DNA from: Chlamydoabsidia padenii
Lineage: Eukaryota; Mucoromycota; Mucoromycetes; Mucorales; Cunninghamellaceae
Reading direction: 5' to 3'
Assembly: GCA_025330725.1 (NCBI GenBank)
Contig: JAIWND010000037.1
Location: 169,224 to 233,223, forward strand
Length of the DNA stretch: 64,000 nucleotides
Part shown: piece after piece, positions 25,260 through 37,077 of the stretch
How the letters are laid out: each line of letters begins with the position of its first letter
How positions within the stretch are numbered: the first letter of the stretch is position 1
Notes under the pieces: generated by a model
What the model saw: only the letters and a program-made list of their open reading frames with translations
What the model was told of the DNA's origin: nothing
Databases searched by the model: none
Program-made: the position numbers and the translations under genes

Positions 25260-25830
25260 CTATGGAGGGCGTAGAGTTGGAACCAGATGTAGGGGGGATA
25301 TGATTAGGTGGGCCATTATGGGTAGAAGTGACCTTGCATGAATCGGGATTCGAATATGCATAATCGGGAGATGGTTGGGTGGGCCATTGGAGCCATGGTA
25401 TGGTAAAAAGACTCTGGATTTTTTTTTTCAAACGTAAATTGCTCCTCTCCTAGAATGCCCCTAACAACGACACTTGGTTTGCTGGATTGGGAAGTTCATG
25501 CAGAATCAGAATCCGAAATTAAAACACCGCCTTCACTTCCATAAATCAAAACTCGCGTATAGTTAGGGCTCGGTATGGTGGTGAATATAATAAGGTAGGC
25601 CGTGTGGGTAGAGGGGTATTTGCAGGATCAGAATTTGAATCTGCATAATCTGTGGTTGTTGGGTGGGTTATGGGAGCCATATCATAATGAAAAGACTCTG
25701 GATTTTTTTTTTTTCAAACGTGAATATCTTCTCCTGTAGACCACCTCTTACTATCAGAGTTGCGCAACTGGATTGGGAAATTCATGCAAATCTGAATTTG
25801 AAATTTAAATACCCGACTTTGCACAGAATC
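25260..25830 (+). repeat. Two-copy tandem repeat (~286-bp unit)
   Basis: Two adjacent units, roughly 25260-25545 and 25546-25830. Shared landmarks in order: TAGGTGGGCC / TAGGTAGGCC, GTGGGTAGA, CATAATC, GTTGGGTGGG, GAGCCAT, AAAAGACTCTGGATT(T)n, CAAACG, CTGGATTGGGAA, TTCATGCA and a terminal CCG. The second half of each unit is the same repeat as 24165-24300. Confidence 0.75.
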
Positions 25831-26439
25831 TAGTGGATGCGAAATGATATTCGTTTATTTGATTAATTAATCTTAATCCTAATATTGCCATACTATTCTC
25901 TACTAGTTTTTACTATGTAATATATTTCAACTTGTCGACAAGGAGTTTCCGAGGTAACCCAAGTTCTATAAAGACAATATGAAAGATAGTAATGGTATAT
26001 ATAAAAAAAGTTTATTGAGTAAATAATCAAATCAAATCATTTAGACTTGAGATAAAAGACAAGTTGAACTAAACTACGCCAAATAGGGCTTCCATTAAGA
26101 CAGTTATCGAAGGAGATACCCATATCTATAATAAGAGCGAAAAAAAAAGAGCATAAGGTGGTCAGTATCCAGTCATAAGATAACATACATGCCTTTTTTT
26201 TTCTTCTCTTTTCTTTTGCACTTACATATCACCAAATAAAGTCCAAGGAATCAAGACAGAATGTAGTAGCGCATCTTTAACCAAAGTGAACAACGTTTAG
26301 ATTTCATCGAGCCCTGTGTTTCTGTTTACACACGACGTCCACTACCACTTCATGCTTTCAAGTATACCATACCCAAGAGTCAGGATACTACCAAGTACAT
26401 TTACAGCATTTTATACAAGTATAAACACAGAGTCTAAAT
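25831..26439. other. Gene-poor DNA
   Basis: AT-rich, no supported gene or recognisable repeat. Confidence 0.4.
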
Positions 26440-26900
26440 TAATGCTCAAGCACAGATAACTTGAAACTGCAATGTAGAGTCGGTGGTGCCTGCCAGAAAG
26501 AGTTGTTCATTGTTACACATAATTGTCATCATAGATGTCGATGTAGATAACCAGTCGTCCAAGTTGTTGCCTACGTTTGCTGGGATTTGGGCTACCGATC
26601 CATCTAAACATACAGAAAGAAAAGTAGTATTAGTATCAGAGCCTTGATGAAGGGTGTTGATCCTTCTCCTCTTCGTGCCTTTTTGCTCCTTTTGTTTTAC
26701 CTTTAGAGAGCCATCACCATTAGTAAGGTACCCCCCTTCACCATAGAGGTAATTGCTTTACCGCCGTTTTCGTTTCCATCAATGTGAGTTTTATATTTGT
26801 GACGAAGACCAGTCGAGGAAGATCATAGTGGAATGTTCATCGTAGTTAAAGGGTTCACACAGTGACTTGCTTGTAACCAGTAGGCTTTTAATCCACAAGT
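26440..26900 (-). pseudogene. Probable decayed gene end (unknown family)
   Basis: On the minus strand 26444-26607 reads GSVAQIPANVGNNLDDWLST, continues to LFLAGTTDSTLQFQVICA and ends at a stop. It starts right after a plausible acceptor. An upstream block (26700-26790) reads IDGNENGGKAITSM, then GGYLTNGDGSLK in another frame before a gt donor. The frame change and lack of an in-phase join suggest a damaged gene. The last exon has the feel of a beta-propeller C-terminus, but the family is not recognised. Confidence 0.35.
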
Positions 26901-27219
26901 AAATAAGAATTATAAAACGTAGTCTAATCTGGCAAGTAAAAAGGTGACGGAAGAGATAAAGATGAAAACAAAAGAAAATGCAATATTAGCGTGGGGGATT
27001 TAAATGCCCGCTACCTTTGGCAGGAAAAAAGGAGGTACGTAGATTTTCAAACACCGGCCGGAACACCTTTTTGAGCCATCCTGCACTAAAAACGTTCTAG
27101 GCCAAACTTGACATTGTTTAAAACAGTCATTTCCTTCCACCAAAAGGTAAGATAAAAAAAGGAGTCGCAATCTTTGTTTTCTCTTTTTTTTTTTTTTCTC
27201 CCTCCTTCTCGATGCCGTA

Positions 27220-27495
27220 ATGAAACCACGATTTACATTTGAAAGCATCGGAGCATTCACCGATGAGTTGGATGATACCCAGACTACACTCGAGATATTG
27301 AATGTAATGTATGTCAGTCTACATTATGCCACCTGTGTACTAAGGCCTCATCCCACTTACTTAAATGAGATGGAGAAAGAATTGTTAACCGCGTATGATA
27401 ATCTTGAACTTCAATTGATTCATCTTGATGGTCATCTCCGGTCCCTGGAGTCTTATTGGCGTCATTGGAAATCCTCTCATGCCATAGTTTCATAA
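27220..27495 (+). CDS. Small helical hypothetical protein
   Basis: Single exon, 91 residues, ATG 27220. It starts MKPRFTFESIGAFTDELDD and is predicted almost entirely helical with heptad-like hydrophobics (EMEKELLTAYDNLELQLIHL), ending ESYWRHWKSSHAIVS. A pyrimidine tract and a GGATTTAAATGCCCG element (26996) lie upstream. Size and helix content are like small subunits of multi-protein complexes, but I recognise no family. The only intact gene candidate in a gene-poor block. Confidence 0.5.
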   Translation: MKPRFTFESIGAFTDELDDTQTTLEILNVMYVSLHYATCVLRPHPTYLNEMEKELLTAYDNLELQLIHLDGHLRSLESYWRHWKSSHAIVS

Positions 27496-28250
27496 ATGAT
27501 TTGTTTGCTTTAGGGCAATGATCAAGGTCAGATGATATCTTTTTGGTTGTTTATAGTTGCATGACCAAGAGCAGATGTGAATAAAATTCATGCATTTCAA
27601 ATCCCGACATTTTTCACACACCGAGCTGTAAGCAAGAACTGACATTAAATTGGAGTAAAAGGGGTTAACGAAACTGATTCATGCATTACAAATCATGACA
27701 TTCATGGGTTAGGTTCACCTTTTAGGTGAGGTTTCAATACAACAGGAGTATAGACAAGTTTGTAAATAGTGGGGCAACTTTTATTTTTTATTTTTAAAAA
27801 GGCACATGTATATAAAACAGTTTTATTAAAGGGAAAATGATAGAGATGGAGGGGTGATGGTGTTGATGACCTATTCTAATCTATTGTTTTTGTAGTCCAA
27901 TCACATCAGAAGTTGGGTTTTCGAAATGGACTACATGAACCTTTTTATTTTATTTTTATAAAAAAAAAAAAGGTAGAAAGTGTTAGTAAATGTGATATGA
28001 TTGGGGAGGGGTTATTAGGATTATATTATGATCACTTACCCCAAGGCATCAAGAGGACAGGGATAAAAAACATCAGTCACCAGCGTTCGTCATGAGGTAG
28101 AAGATTATCGTATATGACCACCACATCTTTCTATTTGTTAATGGTGTAAATGTAATCGTGGAAACCTATAACATTGCGCTTTGCTTGTTGATATTGTTAA
28201 ATATATAAATAAGTGTGTTGGCTTCGGTCGTCATTGTTTACAGTAACGTT
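27496..28250. other. Gene-poor DNA with compound elements
   Basis: No gene. Contains TTCATGCATTTCAAATCCCG (27587-27606) and, about 90 bp later, a diverged copy TTCATGCATTACAAATCATG (27679). Confidence 0.45.
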
Positions 28251-28346
28251 AGTTTTGACTGTACCTTGTTGTTGTTACTGTTGGTCACAGACATTGGCTG
28301 CTTAGTGTTCCTGAGTGTCGGTGATTTCCTTGGTGATCGTTGGCCT
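28251..28346 (-). pseudogene. Possible terminal-exon relic
   Basis: Minus strand, after a gacatag acceptor near 28350, reads QRSPRKSPTLRNTKQPMSVT, then NSNNNKVQSKLTLL and a stop. It could also be an internal exon ending at a gt (AACAAG|gtacag). No matching upstream exon was found. Confidence 0.2.
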
Positions 28347-28785
28347 ATGTCATAAAGTGACTATTGAGATGAATGACTGTGAGATAGTGATCATAAAGTT
28401 TTATCTTTGACAGAATGAAGGAAAGAAGAAAGAAGAAAAGTCCTTTTCGCACATTGAAAATCCTTTTCATGTCTACAGCCGGAGCGGCATTTCAAAATTT
28501 GGGAGTTCCCACATCCTTTTTTCGTCAATGCAGTAAAGGATTTGATAAAAGTACTCATGTATTATAAAATAACTTGCATAGACAATGGTATAATTTATCT
28601 CTTTGATGGAAGGGAGTATCATTATACTAAGAGTAGTCATCATTGTGTTCCATTATAAAGAAAGCACATCCCGCCTCACCCCAAAAAAAAAGCAAACATT
28701 CAAATCCCGCCCATGGACGAAGAAAAACCCCGATTCTGTTTTGATTTTTTCTTTCTTTCTTTTATTTTATATTCTTTTTAATTCC

Positions 28786-29759
28786 ATGCCCATTGTAAGT
28801 ACTCTCTTATTAAAGCTACGAATACAAAACTATATAATTTACCTTTTATTTATATAGGACCTAGTGAACGACGATCAAGTAGGATTGATGGATCAACCTG
28901 ATTGGTATACGAATGCTCAAATGTATTGGGACAAGGTACAACCAACCGTGGATGGCATGCTTGGTGGCTTCTCTCAAGTAGATCCTGTGGATGTGTCTGG
29001 CTCTCTTGACTTTATTGGTGAATTCGTACGATCAGGTCAACTTCAAACAGGTCGTGGGTGTGATTGCGGTGCGGGTATCGGACGTGTGACCAAGCACTTT
29101 TTACTCAAGGTACCCTTTGATACGGTGGATTTGGTCGAACAGGCTCCAGGGTTTGTCGAACAGGCACGTACATCTTATCTAGCTGACGAAATTCAACAAG
29201 GCCGTGTAGGTCAAGTGATCTGTCAAGGTCTTCAATCTTTTTCACCTGCCCCTCATACTTATGATTTGATCTGGTGTCAATGGGTCCTGGGTCACCTGAC
29301 GGATGGTAAGTTGTCATTTTCTCTTTCTCTTTGGTTAACTAATGGATTTGGGGTGTTGTAGATCATTTGGTGGCATTCTTTAAACGATGTGTACAAGGAC
29401 TGAAACCAGGTGGATGGATTGGTGTCAAGGAAAATAACTCTAGTAAAGGTTACCTGGTGGATGAAGAAGATAGTAGTGCGACAAGGTAATCAATGATTAG
29501 AATGATAAATGGATCAAGAAGCTAATAACATGTTTCTTTCTCTCTTTTTTTTTTTTTTTTTTTTTTGTAGACCGAATGAAGCGTTGAAACGAATCTTTGC
29601 CCAAGCTGGTCTGACGGTGGTAAAAGAAGGCATACAAACTGGGTTACCAGCTGGATTATTCACTGTAAGGATGTAAGTATAAACCAAACAAGTGAAATCA
29701 TGCAATCATAACTGACCATCTTATTCTTTTTATTTAGGTACATGTTAAAACCCAATTAA
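28786..29759 (+). CDS. TAE1: Protein alpha-N-terminal methyltransferase (NTMT1/Tae1)
   Basis: Five exons. The first coding exon is only 9 nt (28786-28794, M-P-I), joined in phase to DLVNDDQVG at 28858; without it the frame has no ATG. Then DWYTNAQMYWDKVQPTVDGM (family-specific), the SAM loop RGCDCGAGIGRVTKHFL, DTVDLVEQAPGFVEQA, YDLIWCQWVLGHL and GGWIGVKENNSS, ending RMYMLKPN. This is the NTMT1/Tae1 family (DUF858) that methylates the N-terminal amino group of Xaa-Pro-Lys proteins such as ribosomal proteins. Length about 235 residues, normal. A TTCAAATCCCG element lies about 80 bp before the start (28698). Confidence 0.92.
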
Positions 29760-29845
29760 AAATAGTTATGACACATATCATTTATTTATATCAATTATAA
29801 TAAAAAAAAACCCCAATTCTTTATTTAATAACATCCAAACTATAT

Positions 29846-30487
29846 CTAATCATGCATATTAATAGTATGTTGCTGTGGGTTATCATCATCATCTTGATAT
29901 CGACTAGGTTTCTTCATTTCCAAAGTATTAGTGCCCACACGTTGTTGTTGTTTCGGATCATGTGTTATCCAAAGACAGGTTCGAGCCTTCAATGTTTCTT
30001 CCACTTTGGCAATTGTATCGGGATCTAAAGCAGATGTGGGTTCTATATAAAAGAAAGGATGAATATGTTTCTTCATCCACTTCTATTTCTTTTCTTACCA
30101 TCCAATAACAAGACATCAGGATTTAAAGCTAAAGCAATAGCTAATGAGCAACGTTGCATTTCACCTCCTGATAGATTACTCCATGTTTCCGCAAAATGAT
30201 CATCATTTATACCCCAATGTCGAGCGATTTCCACAGGATCACCATGATCAGTTCGATTCCTTTGACTTTCAAAAGCACGGATTTTGTTAAATAGGTCGTG
30301 AGGTGTACCAGGATGATCGACGGGAGTTTGTGGGACATACATCACTCTAGTCCTCCATTCTGGTACTTTGTATTTCTTGGCTGCTTGGTTTTCTAATAAA
30401 CATTCACCTTTTTCAAAGGGAATCAAATAAGCAAGACATTTTAATAATGTGGTTTTTCTATTTTCTCATAAAAAGAGGCATCAGTAT

Positions 30488-30525
<38 letters not shown>

Positions 30526-30676
30526 TTCATTCCTGCATAACTTACCCAACTCCGCTAGGTCCTTGAATTACCAATCGATCACCTTTTTGTAGTTTGATGT
30601 TAATATCTTCAAATAAACGTTCACCGTTCGGTAATTTGTAGCAGATATCGTTGGCACAAAAAATATGGTTTGTCAT
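29846..30676 (-). CDS. Stand-alone ABC ATPase (FetA/STAR1-like)
   Basis: Three exons on the minus strand, start 30676. Walker A GPSGVGKTTLLKC is split by an intron whose donor lies near 30543 and acceptor near 30461; this intron contains a 31-A run. Q-loop region VMYVPQTPVDHP, signature LSGGEMQRCSLAIAL, Walker B DVLLLD|EPTSALD (split by a second intron) and switch His WITHD are all intact. About 230 residues and no membrane segment. The sequence resembles the stand-alone ATPases of the bacterial YbbL/FetA and plant STAR1 type, which pair with a UPF0014 membrane protein (FetB/STAR2) to export metal or sugar nucleotides. No partner is in this window. Confidence 0.82.
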
Positions 30677-30969
30677 TTACGGAAAATAAGCAAAGGAAAA
30701 GAAGAATAAGAAATCGAATCGGGAATCTTGTCTTTTTCTTTTTTTTTTTTTTTTTTATGACGTGTGGGGATCGATAGACGATAAAAAGTAAAAACCCCGC
30801 TCTTTTTGTGAATTTCATCCCTTTTCTTTCCTCTTCCCTCTCACCAACTAGTCTAACACAGGTAAATTCACTTATCTTATCATCACAAGTACCTTTATCT
30901 AACTTTTATATCATTGGGGGTGTGAACATACTTTATACTCATTCTTCCCTTGAAAATAGATACTTCATC

Positions 30970-32862
30970 ATGACTGTAGTCACCACCAACAACAAACGGT
31001 ACACGACTGTATTCAACTCGGAACTAGAACGTGAAGTTATTGTGATTGATGACTCACCACCATTACCATCCTTAACTCAAGCACCTGATACACCACCAAC
31101 TTCAACCAGAAGCATTAACGATCCTTTCTTACTCCCACCAGCGGCATCGACTAGGTCCAAACGGACTCTATTATGCGTAACTCCTGTACGTAAGCAACAC
31201 ACTCATCGTCTACCTTATTCACCTGTAACCACGCCGACCACCAAGAAACGGAAACGAAATATAGTTATACAAGGTAATAGTGGGAAAAGGGGACTCGGGG
31301 TTGGGTGTATATATATATATATATATAGCTAACAATACGTTTTTTTCTTTCTTTCTTTCTTTTCAGGTCCCAACGTACGATCAAAGGTGGACGATAAGAA
31401 TGGTCACTTTAACTTTAAACCCAATGGTGATCTTACCAGACGATGCAAGTAGATAGATAAATTAAAACGCCATGATTGATATTAACCTTTTTTGTAATCT
31501 AGTTAAAATGATGCGTATTCTCGGTCAAGGCACGTTTGGAAGGGTGATTGAATGCTATGATCGGTTACGCAGGGATCGATGTGCTATTAAGGTGATTCGA
31601 TCAATAAAGAAATACCGCGATGCCAGTACAATTGAAATTCGAATTCTGAAAACATTACATGACCATGATCGTGATAATATTTAGTAAGTACATGAATAAC
31701 ATACAAACTATAAACTGATCCTCTTCTTTGTTAGCCAATGTATCGAACTGTACGAATGGTTTGAATATGAAAATCATATTTGTATGGTATTTGCACTCAT
31801 GGGTCCATCCTTGTTTGATTATTTAAAATCCAATCGCTTCAAACCCTTCTCACTCGGTCAAATCCAGGACTTTGCCATCCAACTCTTCACCAGCGTAGAA
31901 TGTAAAATCATTTGAGATAAAACAAAGAAATACTAATCCTCTCTCTTTGTCTTTTTATAGTTTTACATCGATTGAAATTGATTCATACCGACTTGAAGCC
32001 CGAAAACATTCTACTCGTCAATCAGCCGGAAAAGGTAATCCACACTATTAAACTATCTAATCAAATGTAGGGACTCATCTTGCTGTTGTTGATAATTAGA
32101 CCAATTCATCCTCAAAGGTATTGAAAAACACTGATATACGATTAATTGACTTTGGATCGGCAACGTTTGAAAATGAATATCATGCTGAAGTGGTTTCCAC
32201 CAGGCATTATCGTGCCCCTGAAATCATCCTAGGTAAAAGAAAAAAAAAATGCTACCATTCTGTCTCACCTCACTCTTTTTTTATTTTATTTTATTTTATT
32301 TTAATTTATATAATAGATATAGGCTGGTCCTTTCCTTGTGATATCTGGTCTATTGGATGCATGTTGGTTGAATTCCTTACTGGTGAACCATTATTCCAAA
32401 CTCATGATGATCTTGAACACTTGGCCATGATGGAAGCCGTCCTTGGAAAGATCCCTTTTACCATGATCTACCAATCCCTGTAAGTGTTTGTTAGAGGAAA
32501 ATCAATAGACACAGGTCTTTTAACCTTCTTCTGTTTTTTTTTTTTAAAATGTAGACCAAATGGACTGGTCTTCTTTGATAGAAGAAACCAATTACGATAC
32601 CCTTCACCGTCAACAAGTGTGAAGAACCTAAAGTATGTCCAGTCATTGGGTACCTTACCTGTAAGTATCTATTGATTTTGCAAATAGGGGAATAGTATTA
32701 ACGTTTCTTTTTAATACTTTATAGTATATTATTCCAACTTCGCTATCCAAAGGTCATACTCTCTTGTTGGATCTATTGGAAAAGATCTTGGTGCTTGATC
32801 CCAAGTCCCGTCTCACTGCCACGGAAGCTCTGCAACATCCATTTATGAAATATACACTATAA
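30970..32862 (+). CDS. LAMMER (CLK) dual-specificity kinase
   Basis: About nine exons, ATG 30970, TAA 32860-32862. The N-terminal basic and Pro-rich region carries [12 protein letters not shown] (SUMO-interaction-like) and KKRKR. The kinase domain shows [18 protein letters not shown]-type lysine [18 protein letters not shown] (the HTD form typical of LAMMER kinases), [20 protein letters not shown] and [11 protein letters not shown], the last being the LAMMER signature. It phosphorylates SR splicing factors in other organisms (Lkh1, Kns1, CLK). The small exon boundaries near 31370-31510 and 32300 are approximate. Confidence 0.9.
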
Positions 32863-33111
32863 TTAGTATCTAGTCATACCCTAGTTAAATGAACTATCTG
32901 TCTTTATTAAACAATCTTATACCATGTCTTTTTATTATTATTGTCTACTGTATGGTTTGGTCGCTACACCATCATCCAACAGAAAAAAATGGGCCTGTGG
33001 AGGGTTGGTTTCGGCACTTGAATATTACCCACAAACCTTTTTATTTTTTATTTTTTATTTTTTTGTCGCTCTTCTTTCTTTCTTTTTTCCTTGATTTAAT
33101 TAATACTTGAC

Positions 33112-35663
33112 ATGACGGCCATAGCCATGGACGATCCGGAACGACAACGATTCATGAAAGAACTTCAACAGTTTCATGATGAAAAAGGGTAAATGGATCT
33201 CTTTGTTTAATGGATCTCAACTAATGGCTTTTCTTTACTGTAGAACGGTCTTACAACCTGAACAGATCCTTGGTGGCAAGAAACTGGACCTATATACAAT
33301 TTATAACCGTGTGATTGCAGCAGGGGGCTATGAACAGGTAAATCATCTCTCTCTTACACACACACACACACATTGTTCACGATATATTTACTGACACAGT
33401 CGGCCTTGTTTGTTTTAGGTATCCAATTCTCGCGCGTAAGTCTTATCTTATATAATCTTTTTATGTGCTCACCAACACTTTTATTTTATAGATGGAAGCA
33501 AATAGGTGAACCTTTCCGGTTCCCAATCACATGTACCAACAGTGCTTACATTTTGAAGGCCCTATATACCAGAAATTTGGTAAGTCAGGAAAAGAAAGAA
33601 AAAAAAAAAAGGTACATGGACAAGGTTAACAATGATCTTTTTTTATAGTTGGGTTGGGAACAAGAAAAGCATTGGAACCGACCATGGGTGCCACCTCAAG
33701 AAGACGTGAAAGGAAGGACGGGTGGATCGAATACGGTAGTCAGACCAAAAGACGAAGCAAGAGGCACCGCAACAGGTAAAACGAGTAACAATAACAAAAA
33801 GAACAAGTAAAGAAGAAGAACTGACTGGACTATATCTATGTAGTATTTACACAGGTGGGTGGACAACCAGCACAGCCTATACGACCTTCAGGTCATTCTG
33901 GTGTATTTCTTGGATTTCCAGGTAATAATAGTAACAATAATGGAATATGACCTCCTCTTTCTCACTCTTGGATTACATAATAGCTCACCTTGACGAGGAA
34001 TTTCGATCACGAATGCTGCTTGCTCTCCAATCTGGCCTACCGAATGAAGTGGACTGGGTCTTCAACACTTTGGTACGATTCTCCTACTCATCGGAGAATT
34101 TTAGCCTGGACTATATGCCCAGCCTGATCGACCACCTTATCGACTTTATCGACCCCTTCCTCCAGCAACATCAGTCAGAAGAAAACAACCTACTCTGTAC
34201 ACGATCCGAACAAACCGAACGAGCCCTTCAAGTCCTCCATATCCTTCGCAACTTTTCCTTTTTGGACAACAATCTCAAACGACTAGCACATCATACCCGA
34301 CTTGGCCACATTCTGATGCTCTGTTTGGATTCATCATCCACCGAATTGACACGACACTGTTTGGATATTCTGGAAAACATTGCGCCTCAGGTGATTCTGG
34401 CTGGTCCTGACGATCCTTATTTACAAGCCATGACGCGATTTTTACTCGATTCCAACGATCGGGCGTTGATCCTAGGTGCCATTCGATCATTGACTCGGGT
34501 GGCTGTCACCGAAGTGAATGAACCGGTTCTGCTCCGTATTCCTCCGGACCATCGTACCGCTATTCTCCAACGACTCTTCCAATTCCTTTTGATCGACGAC
34601 GAAGAACTCATGGCGGCTAGTCTGGAATACTTTTATCAATACACTGGGTTACGGACCAATGACTTTGGTAGGGATCTCTTGGAGGCATATCCGGGTAAAA
34701 ATCTTGTGGGTCTTTTAGTTGGTCTTTTGTCTTATAAATCTTCCGTGGTGGCTCCTTCGTCTTTCATCCATGGTATTCCTGCTGCTCAATTGGCGGCTTC
34801 TCAACAGGCCAGGCTTCAACAATCCATGATTCCGGATTTGACTGATTATGCCAATTTAGATGAACCTTATCGATGTCTTGGTTGGTAAGTTGGGAAAAAT
34901 AAATAAATAAGGATCATACACACAATACTCACCTTTCCCCCCCCTTTTTATTTTAGGCTAAAAGATAAATTGATGCCGGGGAATGCTACTGACACACTAC
35001 CACTGAAGGACCTTATGGCACTCTATCAAGACCGATTTGGCGCCGAGAAACCTTTTGGTCTAAAAGAATTCTCTACAGTCCTGATGATTGCGTTTCCACA
35101 AACGGCGGATGTCCAAAAAGCAGCGACGGGACCTGGGCCTTTGATTGACTTGGTTTTGAAAAACATCAAGTTTACACCAGAAAAACAACCACATTGTAAG
35201 TCCATGCACTTGCCTTCCCCTTCCATACTCACTCTCTCTCTTTTTTTACTCTTCAAACTTAGTATCTACCTGTCATTGGAATGGATGTCAAGAAACCGTG
35301 AACAATCAAATCCAAGATTTACTCGATCATATTATCCAGACTCATTCTATTCAGACTCGATGTGAATGGAAAACATGTACTCGAACCGTGACCAGCCGCC
35401 CTGCACTCGTGGCGCATTTACGTACACATTTGGAATCCAACACACCTTACAAGAAACGCAGGGTACAGAAATTCGCCATTGATCCTTTACTGGTCGACTC
35501 CGCCGAGGTGGCGGGTGTGCCCCTGACGGCTGCTTTGATTTTGCGTGAACTGGCTCCTGCACATCAGACTTATTTTCGTCCGTACGAAACTGATCTGACG
35601 TCTCTGGCTATCCATCGGCCTACACTGGCGAAATATATCCTGGCTATTCTCTCGTCCTTATAA
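33112..35663 (+). CDS. RSC9: RSC9 / ARID2-like chromatin remodelling subunit
   Basis: Nine or more exons, one of 17 nt (33419-33435, giving VSNSR). The ARID is RQRFMKELQQFHDEKG, then LGGKKLDLYTIYNRVIAAGG and WKQIGEPFRFP. A long ARM-like helical region follows (33970-34890). It is followed by an RFX-like winged-helix part (34960-35190) and paired C2H2-type Cys/His (CHWNGC...H...H, CEWKTC...H...H) at 35270-35440. This order is that of Rsc9/ARID2 in RSC/PBAF complexes, which slide and evict nucleosomes. Stop 35661-35663. The window also encodes a Swi1-like subunit (52602-55729). Confidence 0.88.
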
Positions 35664-36483
35664 TACTAGTATAGTCTCTCTCTTTTATTTAATAAATATA
35701 CAAATACATATTTGAATTGGGTTTTATAATGTGCATGATTTTTATATAGGCAGGGCTCCAGCACAACATACTTCAAACCCCGCATTGCCAAGATTTGTCA
35801 CTTCTCTTAAAGATCATGTATAAATAGGTGATAGGGAAGTATTTAAATATATTGTATAACATAAAAGTAGCTTAAATAATCTTTTGTGGTTAATGTTTTA
35901 TTATATATTATTGATTAAAAGATCTATTCTACCAAGTGATTACAAGCTTTAAAAAAAAAAAAAAAGCAAAGCCAAAGGATTCACCAGGTGCATCTTTTGA
36001 TTATCATGCCACTTGATTCCATGTATTGTTCAGGGCTATCCAGGTCTTTTCATCAAGTGTTATTGTAATAGGAATGGCTATCTACCAAAAGTGCCTTCCA
36101 CCACTGAAGAAGATGTAGTTAGTACATGATGTTGATAAATGTATACACTTTTTATAAGGATACTCCCCTATTTGTTGTCATCAGCAAGTATCCTATTTTG
36201 TTCACCTTCCTACATCTGTCATTGGGGTCAAGAGGGGGGTTTGCCGGTTTTATTGCCCAGTCGTTTTAAATTGGACCCCCGAGCCAAGGGCTTTTCCAAT
36301 CATTATAGCCCGACGTCGGGAATTCACTTTTGAGTTTGTGCATGAATAGCGGGATATGAAACTTTCTAATGTAGGACAGCCAGCCCACTCTCACATTGAT
36401 CGACCTGGGAAACATCAGCCCCAGATGGTAGACTAAAAATACAACTCGGTGACCAGGACGGGATTTATTTATGTTTATGGGTA
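35664..36483. other. Intergenic region
   Basis: No supported gene. Elements: CTTCAAACCCCGC (about 35770) and TGCATGAATAGCGGGATATGAAA (36340-36362), the latter carrying both halves of the compound motif. Confidence 0.45.
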
Positions 36484-36741
36484 TCAGTAAGTCTCTAAAG
36501 GATGTTCATCATGATAATGAGTGGAAAGATGAGTAAAAAACAAAGGATCACTTGTGATCTGGGTATTGATCATCAACTTTTTGGGTGGTGATGAGAGAGG
36601 GGATAGATTTAAAGGAGCAATGTAAGGTCGAGTAGGTGATTCAAATGAGGATGGTAAGAAGAAATGAGATCGATCGTATTCGGCTGCACTATAGGTATAT
36701 CCAACATGTTCCAGAGTAGGATTGAATCGAACAGATTTCAT
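36484..36741 (-). CDS. Small protein with RVxF-like motif
   Basis: Single exon, 85 residues, ATG 36741. It begins MKSVRFNPTLEHVGYTYSAA followed by EYDRS, then a Ser/Pro-rich middle and ends HPLETY. K-S-V-R-F fits the protein phosphatase 1 docking consensus, and a VRF...EYDR pairing is a pattern I associate with fungal proteins of unknown role. No membrane segment or catalytic motif. Moderate support only: short, but compositionally protein-like and with a clean start. Confidence 0.5.
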   Translation of the reverse strand: MKSVRFNPTLEHVGYTYSAAEYDRSHFFLPSSFESPTRPYIAPLNLSPLSSPPKKLMINTQITSDPLFFTHLSTHYHDEHPLETY

Positions 36742-37077
36742 CTTGTAAACAGTGTGTATAGGAAAAGTGAGTGAGTGAGTGAGAGATGGAGAGAAAAAGA
36801 AAAAAAAAAAAAAGAGGGGACTTCTATTTATATTGATGTCTTGTTGTGTAGCCACAAGTGGCCGAGAAATTGGTATTCAAAAATAAAAAAGAATCTATTT
36901 TTACTTGTAAAAGATGATTTCTGTGATTTCATATCAACTGACTATTCTAAACAGATTAACAAATAGATAGTATCATATGATGGTATTTCTTGAACAAAAA
37001 ATAGGTTTTTTTTTTATTAAGATTAAGATTATAATAAAGGGGAGGAGGGGTAAAGTTAAACTATGTATTATAACACA

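Noticed and set aside
25084..25431. Minus-strand ORF of 115 codons
   Set aside because: Overlaps the tandem repeat units and has no recognisable content.
27000..27260. Minus-strand ORF of 86 codons
   Set aside because: Antisense to the promoter and start of the small gene at 27220; Lys/Arg run comes from a T tract.
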